NCBI GenBank assembly: GCA_045540275.1
Contig: JAZQGX010000291.1
Span: 1 to 64,000, forward strand
Source of the DNA: RGIG8368 sp045540275
GTDB taxonomy: Bacteria > Verrucomicrobiota > Kiritimatiellia > RFP12 > UBA1067
Direction of reading: 5' to 3'
DNA length: 64,000 nt
The translations under genes and the position numbers were made by a program. The number at the start of each line of letters is the position of its first letter. Position 1 is the first letter of the stretch. Below the pieces are notes generated by a model. It was not told where the DNA came from and made no database searches. It worked only from the letters and a program-made list of their open reading frames with translations. Positions 42,868 to 51,298 of the stretch are shown here, piece after piece.

Positions 42868-43937
42868 TTCGACACCTCGCGCTTATTTTCATCTTCGCTA
42901 GATTCGGAAAATTTCATGTCGGGGAACAAGGGGCAGGTCACCGAGGCCTGACGAAGCAGCTTGCGATAGTAGTCGGCGGCCGCCGAGTTGCACTTGACCT
43001 TGCGCACGGCATCCATGATTTTCGCTCGGCTTATGGGAATGCTGGGCATAGAGATGCGGGCCAGATGCGCCGTCTCGGGGATGGCCGGTGTAGTTGCCGT
43101 CTTCTCCTTTGCCGGCGCTTTAGAAATCATCTTGTAGATGACATACCCTTTGCCATCGTTGATGACTTCACTCACCTCTCCCGCTTTCAGTTCAAACACC
43201 TTTTTCTCAATCATCTTGGGCAGACGGCGTCCATCGCGGACCACCTCGCCCATGTCTCCGCCGCTCGACGACTGGCGGTCGCGAGAAAAGGTTCTTGCCG
43301 CATCGGCGAAATCGGTCTTCCCCGACACGATCTGGTCCCGGATTTTCACCATTTCCGAACGGATCAGCGCATTTGTCGCATTGATGCTGCCGATCTGTTC
43401 TTCAAGCTCTTTCTTATCCACCTTGATGTTATGGTATATCTGCACATACAGCAGCTTGTCGATAATGATGCTGTCTTCATACTCTTGCCGCATCGCCTTC
43501 GGACCGACCGGCCCCTTGTTGAAGAACTCGTTGGTCGTCATGTTCTTTGAGGCGACCAGACGCTGAAGATTCTTCTCTCCCGCCGCCCGGTCGGTTGCAG
43601 ATACCGCAATCTTCAGACGTTTTGCCTCGTTCAGCAAAACAGTTTTGAAAACAAAGGTGCTCACCGCCCGACGGCGATAGTGATTGAGCGCCTCGTCCAT
43701 TTTATTGGCGGGTATCATCAGATGCTTGTTGTTTATCTCGTCCTGAAGCAGCCATCTCGCCTTTTTGTCCATGTCGTCCCACTTCAGACTTGTGCCGTCC
43801 ACCGTCGCGACAATCTGCTCGGGATCCGGCCCGGTCTCGACTTTTTTTTCTTCTGGTTCGCTTTTTGAACAGCCGACCGTAGCCAGCAACATGCCGATTG
43901 CCGGTACGGCGAATCTCGACCATAATTTGGTTTTCAT
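42864..43937 (-). CDS. PpiC/SurA-type peptidyl-prolyl isomerase lipoprotein
   Basis: A 357-residue envelope chaperone. The signal sequence ends in a lipobox (LLATVGCSKSEPEEKK), so it should be lipidated and processed by LspA. Residues ~30-190 form a SurA_N-like chaperone region and residues ~195-290 a parvulin domain (TFSRDRQSSSGGDMGEVVRDGRRLP, VFELKAGEVSEVINDGKGYVIYKM). The C-terminal ~70 residues are polar with no known domain. It overlaps recN and argJ by four bases each, an unusual partner for both. Probably helps fold outer-membrane proteins. Confidence 0.9.
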   Translation of the reverse strand: MKTKLWSRFAVPAIGMLLATVGCSKSEPEEKKVETGPDPEQIVATVDGTSLKWDDMDKKARWLLQDEINNKHLMIPANKMDEALNHYRRRAVSTFVFKTVLLNEAKRLKIAVSATDRAAGEKNLQRLVASKNMTTNEFFNKGPVGPKAMRQEYEDSIIIDKLLYVQIYHNIKVDKKELEEQIGSINATNALIRSEMVKIRDQIVSGKTDFADAARTFSRDRQSSSGGDMGEVVRDGRRLPKMIEKKVFELKAGEVSEVINDGKGYVIYKMISKAPAKEKTATTPAIPETAHLARISMPSIPISRAKIMDAVRKVKCNSAAADYYRKLLRQASVTCPLFPDMKFSESSEDENKREVSK

Positions 43938-45640
43938 AGTTTACTTCCTTTCAAAAATTTTTCCTTGGCGGAAAATGCGGACGCCAGCATTTCGGCGGCG
44001 TGTTTCTCCACCACGCTTGTCATTCCTCGCCCGCCCAGCATGCGGGCGATTTCGTCAATGCGCTCCTTCTCCCCGAGTCTTCGGACCGCGGTTCGGGTTC
44101 TCCCCGAGTCTTCGGATTTGGAAACCGAAAAATGCGTAGTGCCGAACACCGCAGTCTGCGGGAGGTGTGTTATGCAAATCACCTGATGCCCGGCGGCGAC
44201 GCGCGCCAATTTCAAACCGATGGCACTCCCGACCTCGCCGCCGATGTTGGAATCAATCTCGTCGAACACTAGCACCGGAATCGAATCGTGTGCGGAAAGC
44301 ACGGTCTTGGCTGCCAGTGCCACACGCGCGATTTCGCCGCTAGAAGCGATCGCCTTCAGCGGACGCGCCGTCTCGCCGTTGTTGGGAGCGAACGAAAAAT
44401 CAACCGCGTCAAGCCCCAGCGGCCCCGGTTCAATCCGCTTCATACCGACCCCGAACTCGCTTCTGGCGAATCCCAGGTCGCGCAACTCTCCGGTAATTTC
44501 GCGAGCGAGCCGCACCGCAGCCTTTGCCCTCGCCGCCGACAGCTTCTCGCCGCACTCCAACACTTTCTTCTCAAGCGCGCCAACCGACGTTTTCAGCTCG
44601 TCCAGCCGGGCGGAGCGCGATTCCAATTCATCAAGGCGGCTTTTTTTCGCGGCGAAATTCTTAAGCACATCCTCCAGTGTCGGTCCATACTTGCGCTTGA
44701 GCCGCTCGACCAATGTTACGCGCTCGTCCAGCGCCTGCAGATCCTCTTCAGCGCCATCGGCGGAACTGATGCGTCCGCGGATGGCGGAATACAACTCCTG
44801 CACTTGGAGAGTGATGCCGAGAGCGTCGTTTCGCCACGCTTCCGCATCGCGCAGTACGGATGACAGATCGGACAGATGGCGCTGAACCTTGGTCATCAAT
44901 TCAAAAACCGCGCCTTCGCCGTCGCTGAGCAGATTGCAAAGGGCGTTTCCGTCCTCAACTATGCGTTCGGCATTGGCCGCTTCATGATGACGCTCGATGA
45001 GAGCTTCACCGTCGGCCTCGCTGAGGGCGGCGCGTTCAAGTTCGTCGACGGCATAGGAAAGCATCTCGATCTCGGCGGCGACCGTCGCCGGATCGCCGCA
45101 GAGCGACTCGATTTTTTTCTCCGCCGACCGCAACTCGTCGCGACAGGCGCGGTATTCATCGAGCAGCTTGCGGCAGGATCCGTAAGCATCAAGAAAGCGG
45201 CATTGATAGTCGTTTGACAGCAACGACTGATGGTCGTACGGTCCGTGAATGTCAAGCAGCACCTCGCCGAGACGACGTAATGTCGTCGCGGACACCGAAA
45301 CGTCGTTGACAAAGCATTTGCCTGCACCGGAAACATTGACGGTCCGTCTCACCAAAAGTGCTCCGTCATCAAGGCGGGGGATGTCCAGCTCATCCAATAT
45401 CGCCTCGGCGGAGGATTGGGCAGATCCGGAAAGTTCGAACTCGGCCTCGACCGAAGACTGCTTTGCACCGTCGCGCACCGCGGATTTCTCGGCCCTTCCG
45501 CCAAGTACCAAACCGAGCGCCCCCATCAGCACGGATTTTCCGGCGCCGGTTTCACCGGTTATGATGTTAAGCGAAGCGCCAAACTCGATTTCCACCGATT
45601 CGACAATTGCAAAATTGCATACGCGCAGCCGCTTGAGCAT
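43934..45640 (-). CDS. recN: DNA repair protein RecN
   Basis: SMC-like ATPase for double-strand break repair; 568 residues, normal length. The N-terminal ATPase half has CNFAIVESVEIEF and Walker A ITGETGAGKSVLMGALGLVLGG. The middle is a coiled coil (~150-370). The C-terminal half has the signature ASSGEIARVALAAKTVL, Walker B VLVFDEIDSNIGGEVG and the H-loop VICITHLPQTAVFG. No LexA-type box is seen because the gene is internal to the operon, 17 bases after the CBM9-like gene. Confidence 0.97.
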   Translation of the reverse strand: MLKRLRVCNFAIVESVEIEFGASLNIITGETGAGKSVLMGALGLVLGGRAEKSAVRDGAKQSSVEAEFELSGSAQSSAEAILDELDIPRLDDGALLVRRTVNVSGAGKCFVNDVSVSATTLRRLGEVLLDIHGPYDHQSLLSNDYQCRFLDAYGSCRKLLDEYRACRDELRSAEKKIESLCGDPATVAAEIEMLSYAVDELERAALSEADGEALIERHHEAANAERIVEDGNALCNLLSDGEGAVFELMTKVQRHLSDLSSVLRDAEAWRNDALGITLQVQELYSAIRGRISSADGAEEDLQALDERVTLVERLKRKYGPTLEDVLKNFAAKKSRLDELESRSARLDELKTSVGALEKKVLECGEKLSAARAKAAVRLAREITGELRDLGFARSEFGVGMKRIEPGPLGLDAVDFSFAPNNGETARPLKAIASSGEIARVALAAKTVLSAHDSIPVLVFDEIDSNIGGEVGSAIGLKLARVAAGHQVICITHLPQTAVFGTTHFSVSKSEDSGRTRTAVRRLGEKERIDEIARMLGGRGMTSVVEKHAAEMLASAFSAKEKFLKGSKL

Positions 45641-45657
45641 TTCTGCGTCCTTTCAGG

Positions 45658-46377
45658 TCAGGCAAAGCGACAGGCCTCGGGCAAATCGGCGGCCGTGAGG
45701 CGTGAACATAGCCCGCTGCATTCCGCGCCTTCGAGAATGAGGTCGCGGAACACCAGCACGTTATGAAAGTTAAGAGTCGGAATTGGAGTCCATGATTGCC
45801 AGTAAGGCTCGGAGCCCTCCTCGCAGCATGAAAACAGCGAACCAAGCCAGTTGCGCTCTTTTGGATCCAATTTACCCACATATTTTTCAAAGATGGAAAA
45901 CGGTATGCGGCAGCGCAACTCCCAATCGGTGGGACCCGGCATCTCCTGCGGTACCAGCTGGGGGAGGGTGTGGATTATCTCGACCTTCGAGCAGAGCTCG
46001 TCTGGAAGACGAACCGCTTTCTTGAATCCGCCGGGTATACGGCTGGGATCTTCGATGTACATCAGAGTCAGCGAACCGCCGGCGTTCATTTCAAAGTTGA
46101 AATATCCGCAACCGAGCTTGGGACGGACGAAAATTTCGCAACAGCTGTCGAGATGGACCGGCACTTGGAAACCGCGATGTCGAACCACCACGCCACGGTC
46201 CTCGCGGACCACATAGCGGATATAAAGCGATGAATCATCGTGCAGGATGCGAAACTCCACCTTGGGACGATTTTTGCCGGATTCATGCCACACGCACGAA
46301 ATATGACCTGAATCGGCTTTGGAAAAATCAACCTTGCTCAGAGCACATGGAGCGATCCGTCGGATGGTATAGCTCAT
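45658..46377 (-). CDS. CBM9-like carbohydrate-binding fold protein
   Basis: A 239-residue protein of the CBM9-like beta-sandwich type: SLYIRYVVREDRGVVV, DSCCEIFVRPKLGCGYFNFEMNAGGSLTLMYI, WELRCRIPFSIFEKYVG, ERNWLGSLFSCCEEGSEPYWQSW and TLNFHNVLVFRDLILE. No signal peptide is visible, so it may be cytoplasmic, unlike true CBM9 modules of xylanases. Related stand-alone proteins are common in PVC and Bacteroidetes genomes and have no assigned function. GGAG lies seven bases before the ATG at 46377. Its position between a DUF212 gene and recN gives no clear clue. Confidence 0.72.
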   Translation of the reverse strand: MSYTIRRIAPCALSKVDFSKADSGHISCVWHESGKNRPKVEFRILHDDSSLYIRYVVREDRGVVVRHRGFQVPVHLDSCCEIFVRPKLGCGYFNFEMNAGGSLTLMYIEDPSRIPGGFKKAVRLPDELCSKVEIIHTLPQLVPQEMPGPTDWELRCRIPFSIFEKYVGKLDPKERNWLGSLFSCCEEGSEPYWQSWTPIPTLNFHNVLVFRDLILEGAECSGLCSRLTAADLPEACRFA

Positions 46378-46388
46378 AAACTGACTCC

Positions 46389-46868
46389 TTATCCCTTGAT
46401 GGCGAACGGCCATAAGTAAACCACGCAGATTGCCACGAGCATTCCGATCGCCATACCGGCAAACACTTCACGGCGCGTATGTCCAAGCAACTCTTTGAGT
46501 TTGATCTTGCGCAATTCCTTGTCCATCGCGGCGCCGCTCAGGAGCTGATTGAGGATCTTCGCCTGTTTGCCGGCGGCGCGTCTGACCACCGCGGCGTCAA
46601 ACATAGTGATTGAGGCGAAGCCGACCGCGACCATCGTCAGCGGGGAATCAAACCCCTCGGTCAGTCCGACGCTAGTGAGCAGCGCGCACACGAGCGACGA
46701 GTGGGCGCTCGGCATTCCGCCGGTGCTGACCAAATACTGCAGATCCAACTTCCTGGTTTTGCAGAACGAGATGATCATCTTTATCAGCTGCGCTACGATC
46801 CACCCGAGGAAGGCCGACCAGAACCAAGGGGCGCAGAGCAGATTAAACAGATTCCAATCTTTAATCAT
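46389..46868 (-). CDS. DUF212 / divergent PAP2 family membrane protein
   Basis: A 159-residue integral membrane protein with about four hydrophobic segments. Diagnostic motifs are STGGMPSAHSSLVCALLTSVGL and LGHTRREVFAGMAIGMLVA, which together resemble a PAP2-type phosphatase site. The family (YuiD-like) is thought to be a lipid phosphatase but has no proven substrate. It starts eight bases after dnaN and precedes the CBM9-like gene by 11 bases. Confidence 0.9.
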   Translation of the reverse strand: MIKDWNLFNLLCAPWFWSAFLGWIVAQLIKMIISFCKTRKLDLQYLVSTGGMPSAHSSLVCALLTSVGLTEGFDSPLTMVAVGFASITMFDAAVVRRAAGKQAKILNQLLSGAAMDKELRKIKLKELLGHTRREVFAGMAIGMLVAICVVYLWPFAIKG

Positions 46869-46876
46869 TTACTTTA

Positions 46877-47983
46877 TCAACCTTGAGAATTGCGCAAAGG
46901 CATCAACACATAGAGGAATGGGATGGAGCACTTGATGACCGCGGGGCACTGACCGTCGGTCATCTCGAAAATGATGTCGTCGTCTTCCATCACGCGCAGC
47001 GGCTCCATAACGTATTCGGGGTTGAAAATGATAGTTATCTCCTTGCCAAGGTATTTGACCGGCAGAGTATCGCGGCCTTCTCCCTCGCCACCCGAATTCG
47101 TGCTGATGGTCAGCTGATTGGCGGTAAAGGTGAAGCGGAGCGGAGCGTCACGCTCCATTGTAACCGTGGCGACGCGCTTGATAGCAGCGAGAAACGCATC
47201 GCGGTCGATGACCACGCGTTCTTCGCACTGGCGCGGGATAACCTGTGCGAAATCGGGATAATGGCCGTCGATAAGCTTGGTGGCGAGTTCTTTACCGTCC
47301 CACGAGAAGACAGCCTGATTCTGTTTAGGGAAGATGCGTACATCGCCGTCGCCGTCCAGCATGCGGGTCAATTCGCTGACGGCCTTGCTCGGCAGTATAA
47401 GGTCGCGATCCTCGCCTTCGGGATAGTCGACTTCTTTTTCAACCAGCGCCAAACGGCGACCGTCAGTGCCGACCACGGTCAGCTTGCCGCTCTTGAAGGA
47501 GAGCAGCACGCCGTTGAGGACGCGGCGGGTTTCGTCCATGGAAACGGCATAGCTCGTTTTGCGAAGCATTTCGCGCAAGGTGTTTCGCGCAACGCAATAG
47601 CTGAACTCGCCCTCGGCCAAGGGGATGGGAGGGAAGTCGCGCGCCGGAAGACCAATGAACTTAAAGTATGACGAACCGCACTTGACATTTGCCACGTCGT
47701 TGTCATCGACGTCGACTTCGACGATATCGTCGTTGAGTTCGCGGATAACGCCGACCAGGCGTTTGATGGGCAAAGTGGTCTGACCGGGAGCGTCGACTTC
47801 GGCTGGAAGTTCGATTGTGCTCTGTTCTGAAATATCAACATCGGTGGTGATGATGGATATGGTTTTCCCTTCCGCCTTGATAAGTGCATTTTGAAGAATT
47901 TGCAGCATACCCTTACCGGTTACCACATTTTGTACTGTCTGCAAAGCTTCAAGGAAGCGGGAGCGAGTAATTGAAAATTTCAT
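46877..47983 (-). CDS. dnaN: DNA polymerase III beta sliding clamp
   Basis: Ring-shaped processivity clamp; 368 residues, normal length, with three similar domains. Recognisable parts are MKFSITRSRFLEALQTVQNVV at the N-terminus, GKGMLQILQNALIKAEG, SYAVSMDETRRVLNGVLLSF in domain 2, LIDGHYPDFAQVIPRQ and the C-terminal DGQCPAVIKCSIPFLYVLMPLR that ends the peptide-binding pocket. The normal neighbours dnaA, recF and gyrB are absent; instead it leads an operon with DUF212, CBM9-like, recN, PpiC and argJ genes. It has its own promoter. Confidence 0.98.
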   Translation of the reverse strand: MKFSITRSRFLEALQTVQNVVTGKGMLQILQNALIKAEGKTISIITTDVDISEQSTIELPAEVDAPGQTTLPIKRLVGVIRELNDDIVEVDVDDNDVANVKCGSSYFKFIGLPARDFPPIPLAEGEFSYCVARNTLREMLRKTSYAVSMDETRRVLNGVLLSFKSGKLTVVGTDGRRLALVEKEVDYPEGEDRDLILPSKAVSELTRMLDGDGDVRIFPKQNQAVFSWDGKELATKLIDGHYPDFAQVIPRQCEERVVIDRDAFLAAIKRVATVTMERDAPLRFTFTANQLTISTNSGGEGEGRDTLPVKYLGKEITIIFNPEYVMEPLRVMEDDDIIFEMTDGQCPAVIKCSIPFLYVLMPLRNSQG

Positions 47984-48008
47984 AAAGAACTCCTTGTTTT
48001 GAACGAAT

Positions 48009-48038
48009 ATTTTACCCTTTTCACCCGTATTTGGTCAA
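48009..48038 (-). promoter_or_regulatory. dnaN operon promoter
   Basis: Minus strand: -35 TTGACC, 18-base spacer, -10 TAAAAT, 25 bases before the dnaN ATG, which has AAGGAG upstream. Confidence 0.7.
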
Positions 48039-48076
48039 TAGACGGGGATAAAAACCATCCCACCTCTATGAGTACA

Positions 48077-49957
48077 TCAATTTTCGTTCGAATGCAACCC
48101 GCCAGATCCAGCGGTGAACGATACTCCACCCTGCTCAATCGGCTGATTGCGCAACTTGGAGCAACTCCATATACAGACACCACAATGCACACACTTCTCA
48201 CGGTCAAAAGCCGGTACGCCGCCTTCGCCGGGAGAAATCGCCTGCGCCGAACAAAGCTCAATACAGGTCTTCTCCTTGCACGAAGCGCACATTTCAGGAT
48301 CGACAAAACGCACATGGTCGGCAAATCCGCCCGCCGCCTGCACCTTGCCGCCCTTGAACAACGCATCCTGCTGCGACATCAAAAGCGTTCCGTCAAACGG
48401 TATCTGCGGCCAGCCCGCAGCATCCATCACCGCATCGTGCAACGGCGCTTTGGCTTTGTCACAGGTACTCTTAATCTCTTCAAGCTTATCCGCCGTAATC
48501 TTCTGGCCTACCAGCGATTCAAGCGGCAGCACTATCTTATCATTCTCCAGCCCCTTAACGTTGAGATTGAGCAGCCCCTTGGTCATGCCGGTCATGCCCG
48601 TTCCCATCATGCCGGTGAAAAATCCCTTCTGAAATCCGTCGCGGGCCTTGCGCGCAATCTCAAGCTCCTTGTTTTGAGCATCTGCACGGCGGCGGGCGAC
48701 ATAATATTTCTCCAAATTCGCTTTGGAGAAGTCGGCGCCTTCCTTCCAGATTTCCACCACCGCCTCGGCCAACAGCACACCGGTACGCCAGGCTTCATCA
48801 ACTCCGGAGTTGGTAAGCACATTGGTCGATCCCGACCCTTCGCCGATTCGCGCAAAGCCGTCTCCGCAAAGATGAGGCTCGCCGCGAATTCCGCTTTCCA
48901 ACAACGATTTCGCCCCCCACGAACGGAGCGTACCGCCCTCGATGTGCTGCCAGATGGACGGATGCATCATCCAGTGCTGCAGATAACGATAAGCCGTGCG
49001 GACAGGGGAACGCCACCACGAAGGAACAAAGATGCCCATCGACGCCGTGCGATCCGGATACACATAGAAAAATCCGAAAATTTCCGGCTCGGGATACCCC
49101 AAGGTGTGGATTACCGTTCCCGGCTTCAATGTGCAACTCTCGGGAAGCTCGACCACCGCCTTCATGCCAACCGCCCAGTCATGCTGGCTATTTCCTTCCG
49201 GCAGACCAAACTTTTCATTCAAGGCACGCCCGACTGCACCAACCGGACCGTCACCGACAACCGTCAGAGGCGCAAGCATGTCCATTCCTGGCATATAGGC
49301 TCCCGGTTCTGGCTCGCCTTTCTTGTTCACCCCCTGATCCGCCATTCTTACGCCGATCACCTTGTCACCGTCATAAAGGGGCTCCGCCACCGGCGTATTC
49401 GGCCAAATCTGAACCAGACCACTCCCCATCAGATTCTGCCCAGCCCATGAAAGGAACTGCCCCATCGACATCGCCAGCCCCGGCTCCTTACGCAAAAACG
49501 GAGGAATGAACGGCAGCTCTGCCGCCTGCGGCCACTTTTTACCGAACGGCTTCAAGCACTTGAATGCGGCATCGACAAACTTGGTTCCCGCCGTGCGCTT
49601 GCTCGCCCCGAGATGGTCAAACTGATATATGACATGCTCCTCGCAGACATCGGAGGCATTGGGAATCTCTTGCGCAAGATCCTTTCCCGGGAAAGACGCC
49701 CGAATGGAACGAGCCGTCGTGACAATACCAGAAACGCCAAAACCGATATCATCAGCGCGCTCGTAACACATCACCTGCAAAGGACAGCCCGGCATCACCT
49801 TGCTTTCCAGCAACGGAGTTCCATCCTCCTTGCACGCCGGCATTCCATCCTCGCCAACCATCGCATTGGTCAGCGTGGTGAGAAAACCGGCTGTCGCCGG
49901 ACCGAATCCCACACATACGATATCCGCTTCCATCTGCTGCCGTTCTGTATCGTTCAT
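48077..49957 (-). CDS. Electron-transfer-flavoprotein:quinone oxidoreductase-like iron-sulfur flavoprotein
   Basis: A 626-residue FAD protein of the FixC/ETF-QO type. The N-terminal dinucleotide motif is DIVCVGFGPATAGFLT. The middle has SMGQFLSWAGQNLMG, TVVGDGPVGAVGRAL and DGFARIGEGSGSTNVLTNSGVD, as in ETF-QO. The C-terminus has a cluster domain: CASCKEKTCIELC then CVHCGVCIWSC, eight cysteines in all, more than the four of ordinary ETF-QO, so two [4Fe-4S] clusters are possible. It probably passes electrons between a flavoprotein or ferredoxin and membrane quinone. The ATG at 49957 has GGAG six bases upstream; 49969 is the alternative. It lies 43 bases downstream of murA. Confidence 0.82.
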   Translation of the reverse strand: MNDTERQQMEADIVCVGFGPATAGFLTTLTNAMVGEDGMPACKEDGTPLLESKVMPGCPLQVMCYERADDIGFGVSGIVTTARSIRASFPGKDLAQEIPNASDVCEEHVIYQFDHLGASKRTAGTKFVDAAFKCLKPFGKKWPQAAELPFIPPFLRKEPGLAMSMGQFLSWAGQNLMGSGLVQIWPNTPVAEPLYDGDKVIGVRMADQGVNKKGEPEPGAYMPGMDMLAPLTVVGDGPVGAVGRALNEKFGLPEGNSQHDWAVGMKAVVELPESCTLKPGTVIHTLGYPEPEIFGFFYVYPDRTASMGIFVPSWWRSPVRTAYRYLQHWMMHPSIWQHIEGGTLRSWGAKSLLESGIRGEPHLCGDGFARIGEGSGSTNVLTNSGVDEAWRTGVLLAEAVVEIWKEGADFSKANLEKYYVARRRADAQNKELEIARKARDGFQKGFFTGMMGTGMTGMTKGLLNLNVKGLENDKIVLPLESLVGQKITADKLEEIKSTCDKAKAPLHDAVMDAAGWPQIPFDGTLLMSQQDALFKGGKVQAAGGFADHVRFVDPEMCASCKEKTCIELCSAQAISPGEGGVPAFDREKCVHCGVCIWSCSKLRNQPIEQGGVSFTAGSGGLHSNEN

Positions 49958-50000
49958 GTCATTCTCCATTCTTTTGTGTTAAAACCCAAAAAACGTTCCA

Positions 50001-51293
50001 TCAATCGTCAATGCGCTCAATGCTCGCGCCAAGTCTGCGCAACTCCGTCTCCACCGACTCGTACCCGCGATCTATGCTGCCGGCATTGAGAATTTCGGTT
50101 TCACCCTTTGCGCACAGCGCCGCAATCAAAAGCGCCATACCAGCGCGTATGTCGGGGCTGGTAACCCGCGAGGCGTTGAGCTTGGTCGGCCCCGTCACTA
50201 CAACCCGGTGCGGGTCGCACTGTACAATCCGCGCCCCCATGCCGATAAGGTGGTCGACAAAATACATCCGGCTTTCGAACATCTTCTCGAAAAACAGCGC
50301 CGTTCCCCTCGCCTGGGTCGCAAGAACAATCAACACGCTCAACAGATCCGACGGAAACATCGGCCACGGCCCGTCATCGATTTTTGGGATCGCATCGCCG
50401 AAGTCGTATGATGTCTTGAGCCGCTGCCGTCCGGGCAGACGCAATGACCGCTTTTCACGGTCGAAGGTCCACTTCACTCCAAATTTGCGGAACGGTTTTT
50501 CAAGCACCTCAAAATCAGAAACCGAAACCCCCTCCACGGTCAGCTCGCCGCCAGTCACCAATGCGGCAGTTATATAGCTGCCCGCATCAATATAGTCTCC
50601 TCCGATTTCAACTTCCGCCCCGTGCAGCTTTTCCACTCCCTCCACCACCAGCAGATTGGTGCCAATCCCGGAAATCTTCGCCCCCATGGAATTTAGCATA
50701 TCGCAAAGATTGCAGACGTGCGGCTCGCATGCGCTGTTATAAAGTTCGGTGGTTCCGTGCGCCAGCACGGCGGCCATAATCAGATTCTCGGTGGCGGTAA
50801 CGCTGGCCTCGTCAAGCAGAATGCGCGCCCCTTTCAAACCCGAAGGCGCGCGGAAATCGTAAGATCCTGACACCTTGACCGTCGCCCCCAGCGCCTTTAA
50901 TCCGTCGATGTGGGTGTCGATGCGCCGATGTCCGATAACGTCCCCGCCCGGCGGGTATATCGTCGCGCGCGAGCAGCGGCCGAGGAGGGGTCCTGCGAAA
51001 AGTATCGACGTCCGGATTTTTCCGCACAGCGATTTAAGCAGGCGCGTGCTCTTCACGTGAGCAACTTTTATCCGCACCGAATGCGACATCTCATCCAAAT
51101 CTACCTCGGCGCCGATTTTTCGCAACAGCTCGAGCATGGTGCGAACATCGGCGATAAGCGGCAGATTGCGCAACACCACCGCTTCGGAGGTAAGCAAGCA
51201 CGCCGCAAGCATCGGCAGCGCCGCATTCTTGTTGCCCGGCACCCGGTGCAACCCTCCAACCGGTCTTCCTCCTCGTATGATCAAACGGGACAT
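50001..51293 (-). CDS. murA: UDP-N-acetylglucosamine 1-carboxyvinyltransferase with Asp at the catalytic Cys position
   Basis: Adds enolpyruvate to UDP-GlcNAc, the first committed step of peptidoglycan synthesis; 430 residues, normal length. Lys22 (PGNKNAALP) is present and the two-domain EPT fold is readable (GGDYIDAGSYITAAL, PFPSDLL-like MFPSDLLSVLI, TSPDIRAGMALLIAA). In the active-site loop, normally PGGCAIG, it reads PPGGDVIGHR with Asp118 where the catalytic Cys (E. coli C115) should be. The same change occurs in mycobacterial and chlamydial MurA and is known to give intrinsic fosfomycin resistance. It sits directly after tkt, in an infC-tkt-murA run. Confidence 0.95.
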   Translation of the reverse strand: MSRLIIRGGRPVGGLHRVPGNKNAALPMLAACLLTSEAVVLRNLPLIADVRTMLELLRKIGAEVDLDEMSHSVRIKVAHVKSTRLLKSLCGKIRTSILFAGPLLGRCSRATIYPPGGDVIGHRRIDTHIDGLKALGATVKVSGSYDFRAPSGLKGARILLDEASVTATENLIMAAVLAHGTTELYNSACEPHVCNLCDMLNSMGAKISGIGTNLLVVEGVEKLHGAEVEIGGDYIDAGSYITAALVTGGELTVEGVSVSDFEVLEKPFRKFGVKWTFDREKRSLRLPGRQRLKTSYDFGDAIPKIDDGPWPMFPSDLLSVLIVLATQARGTALFFEKMFESRMYFVDHLIGMGARIVQCDPHRVVVTGPTKLNASRVTSPDIRAGMALLIAALCAKGETEILNAGSIDRGYESVETELRRLGASIERIDD

Positions 51294-51298
51294 GATTG

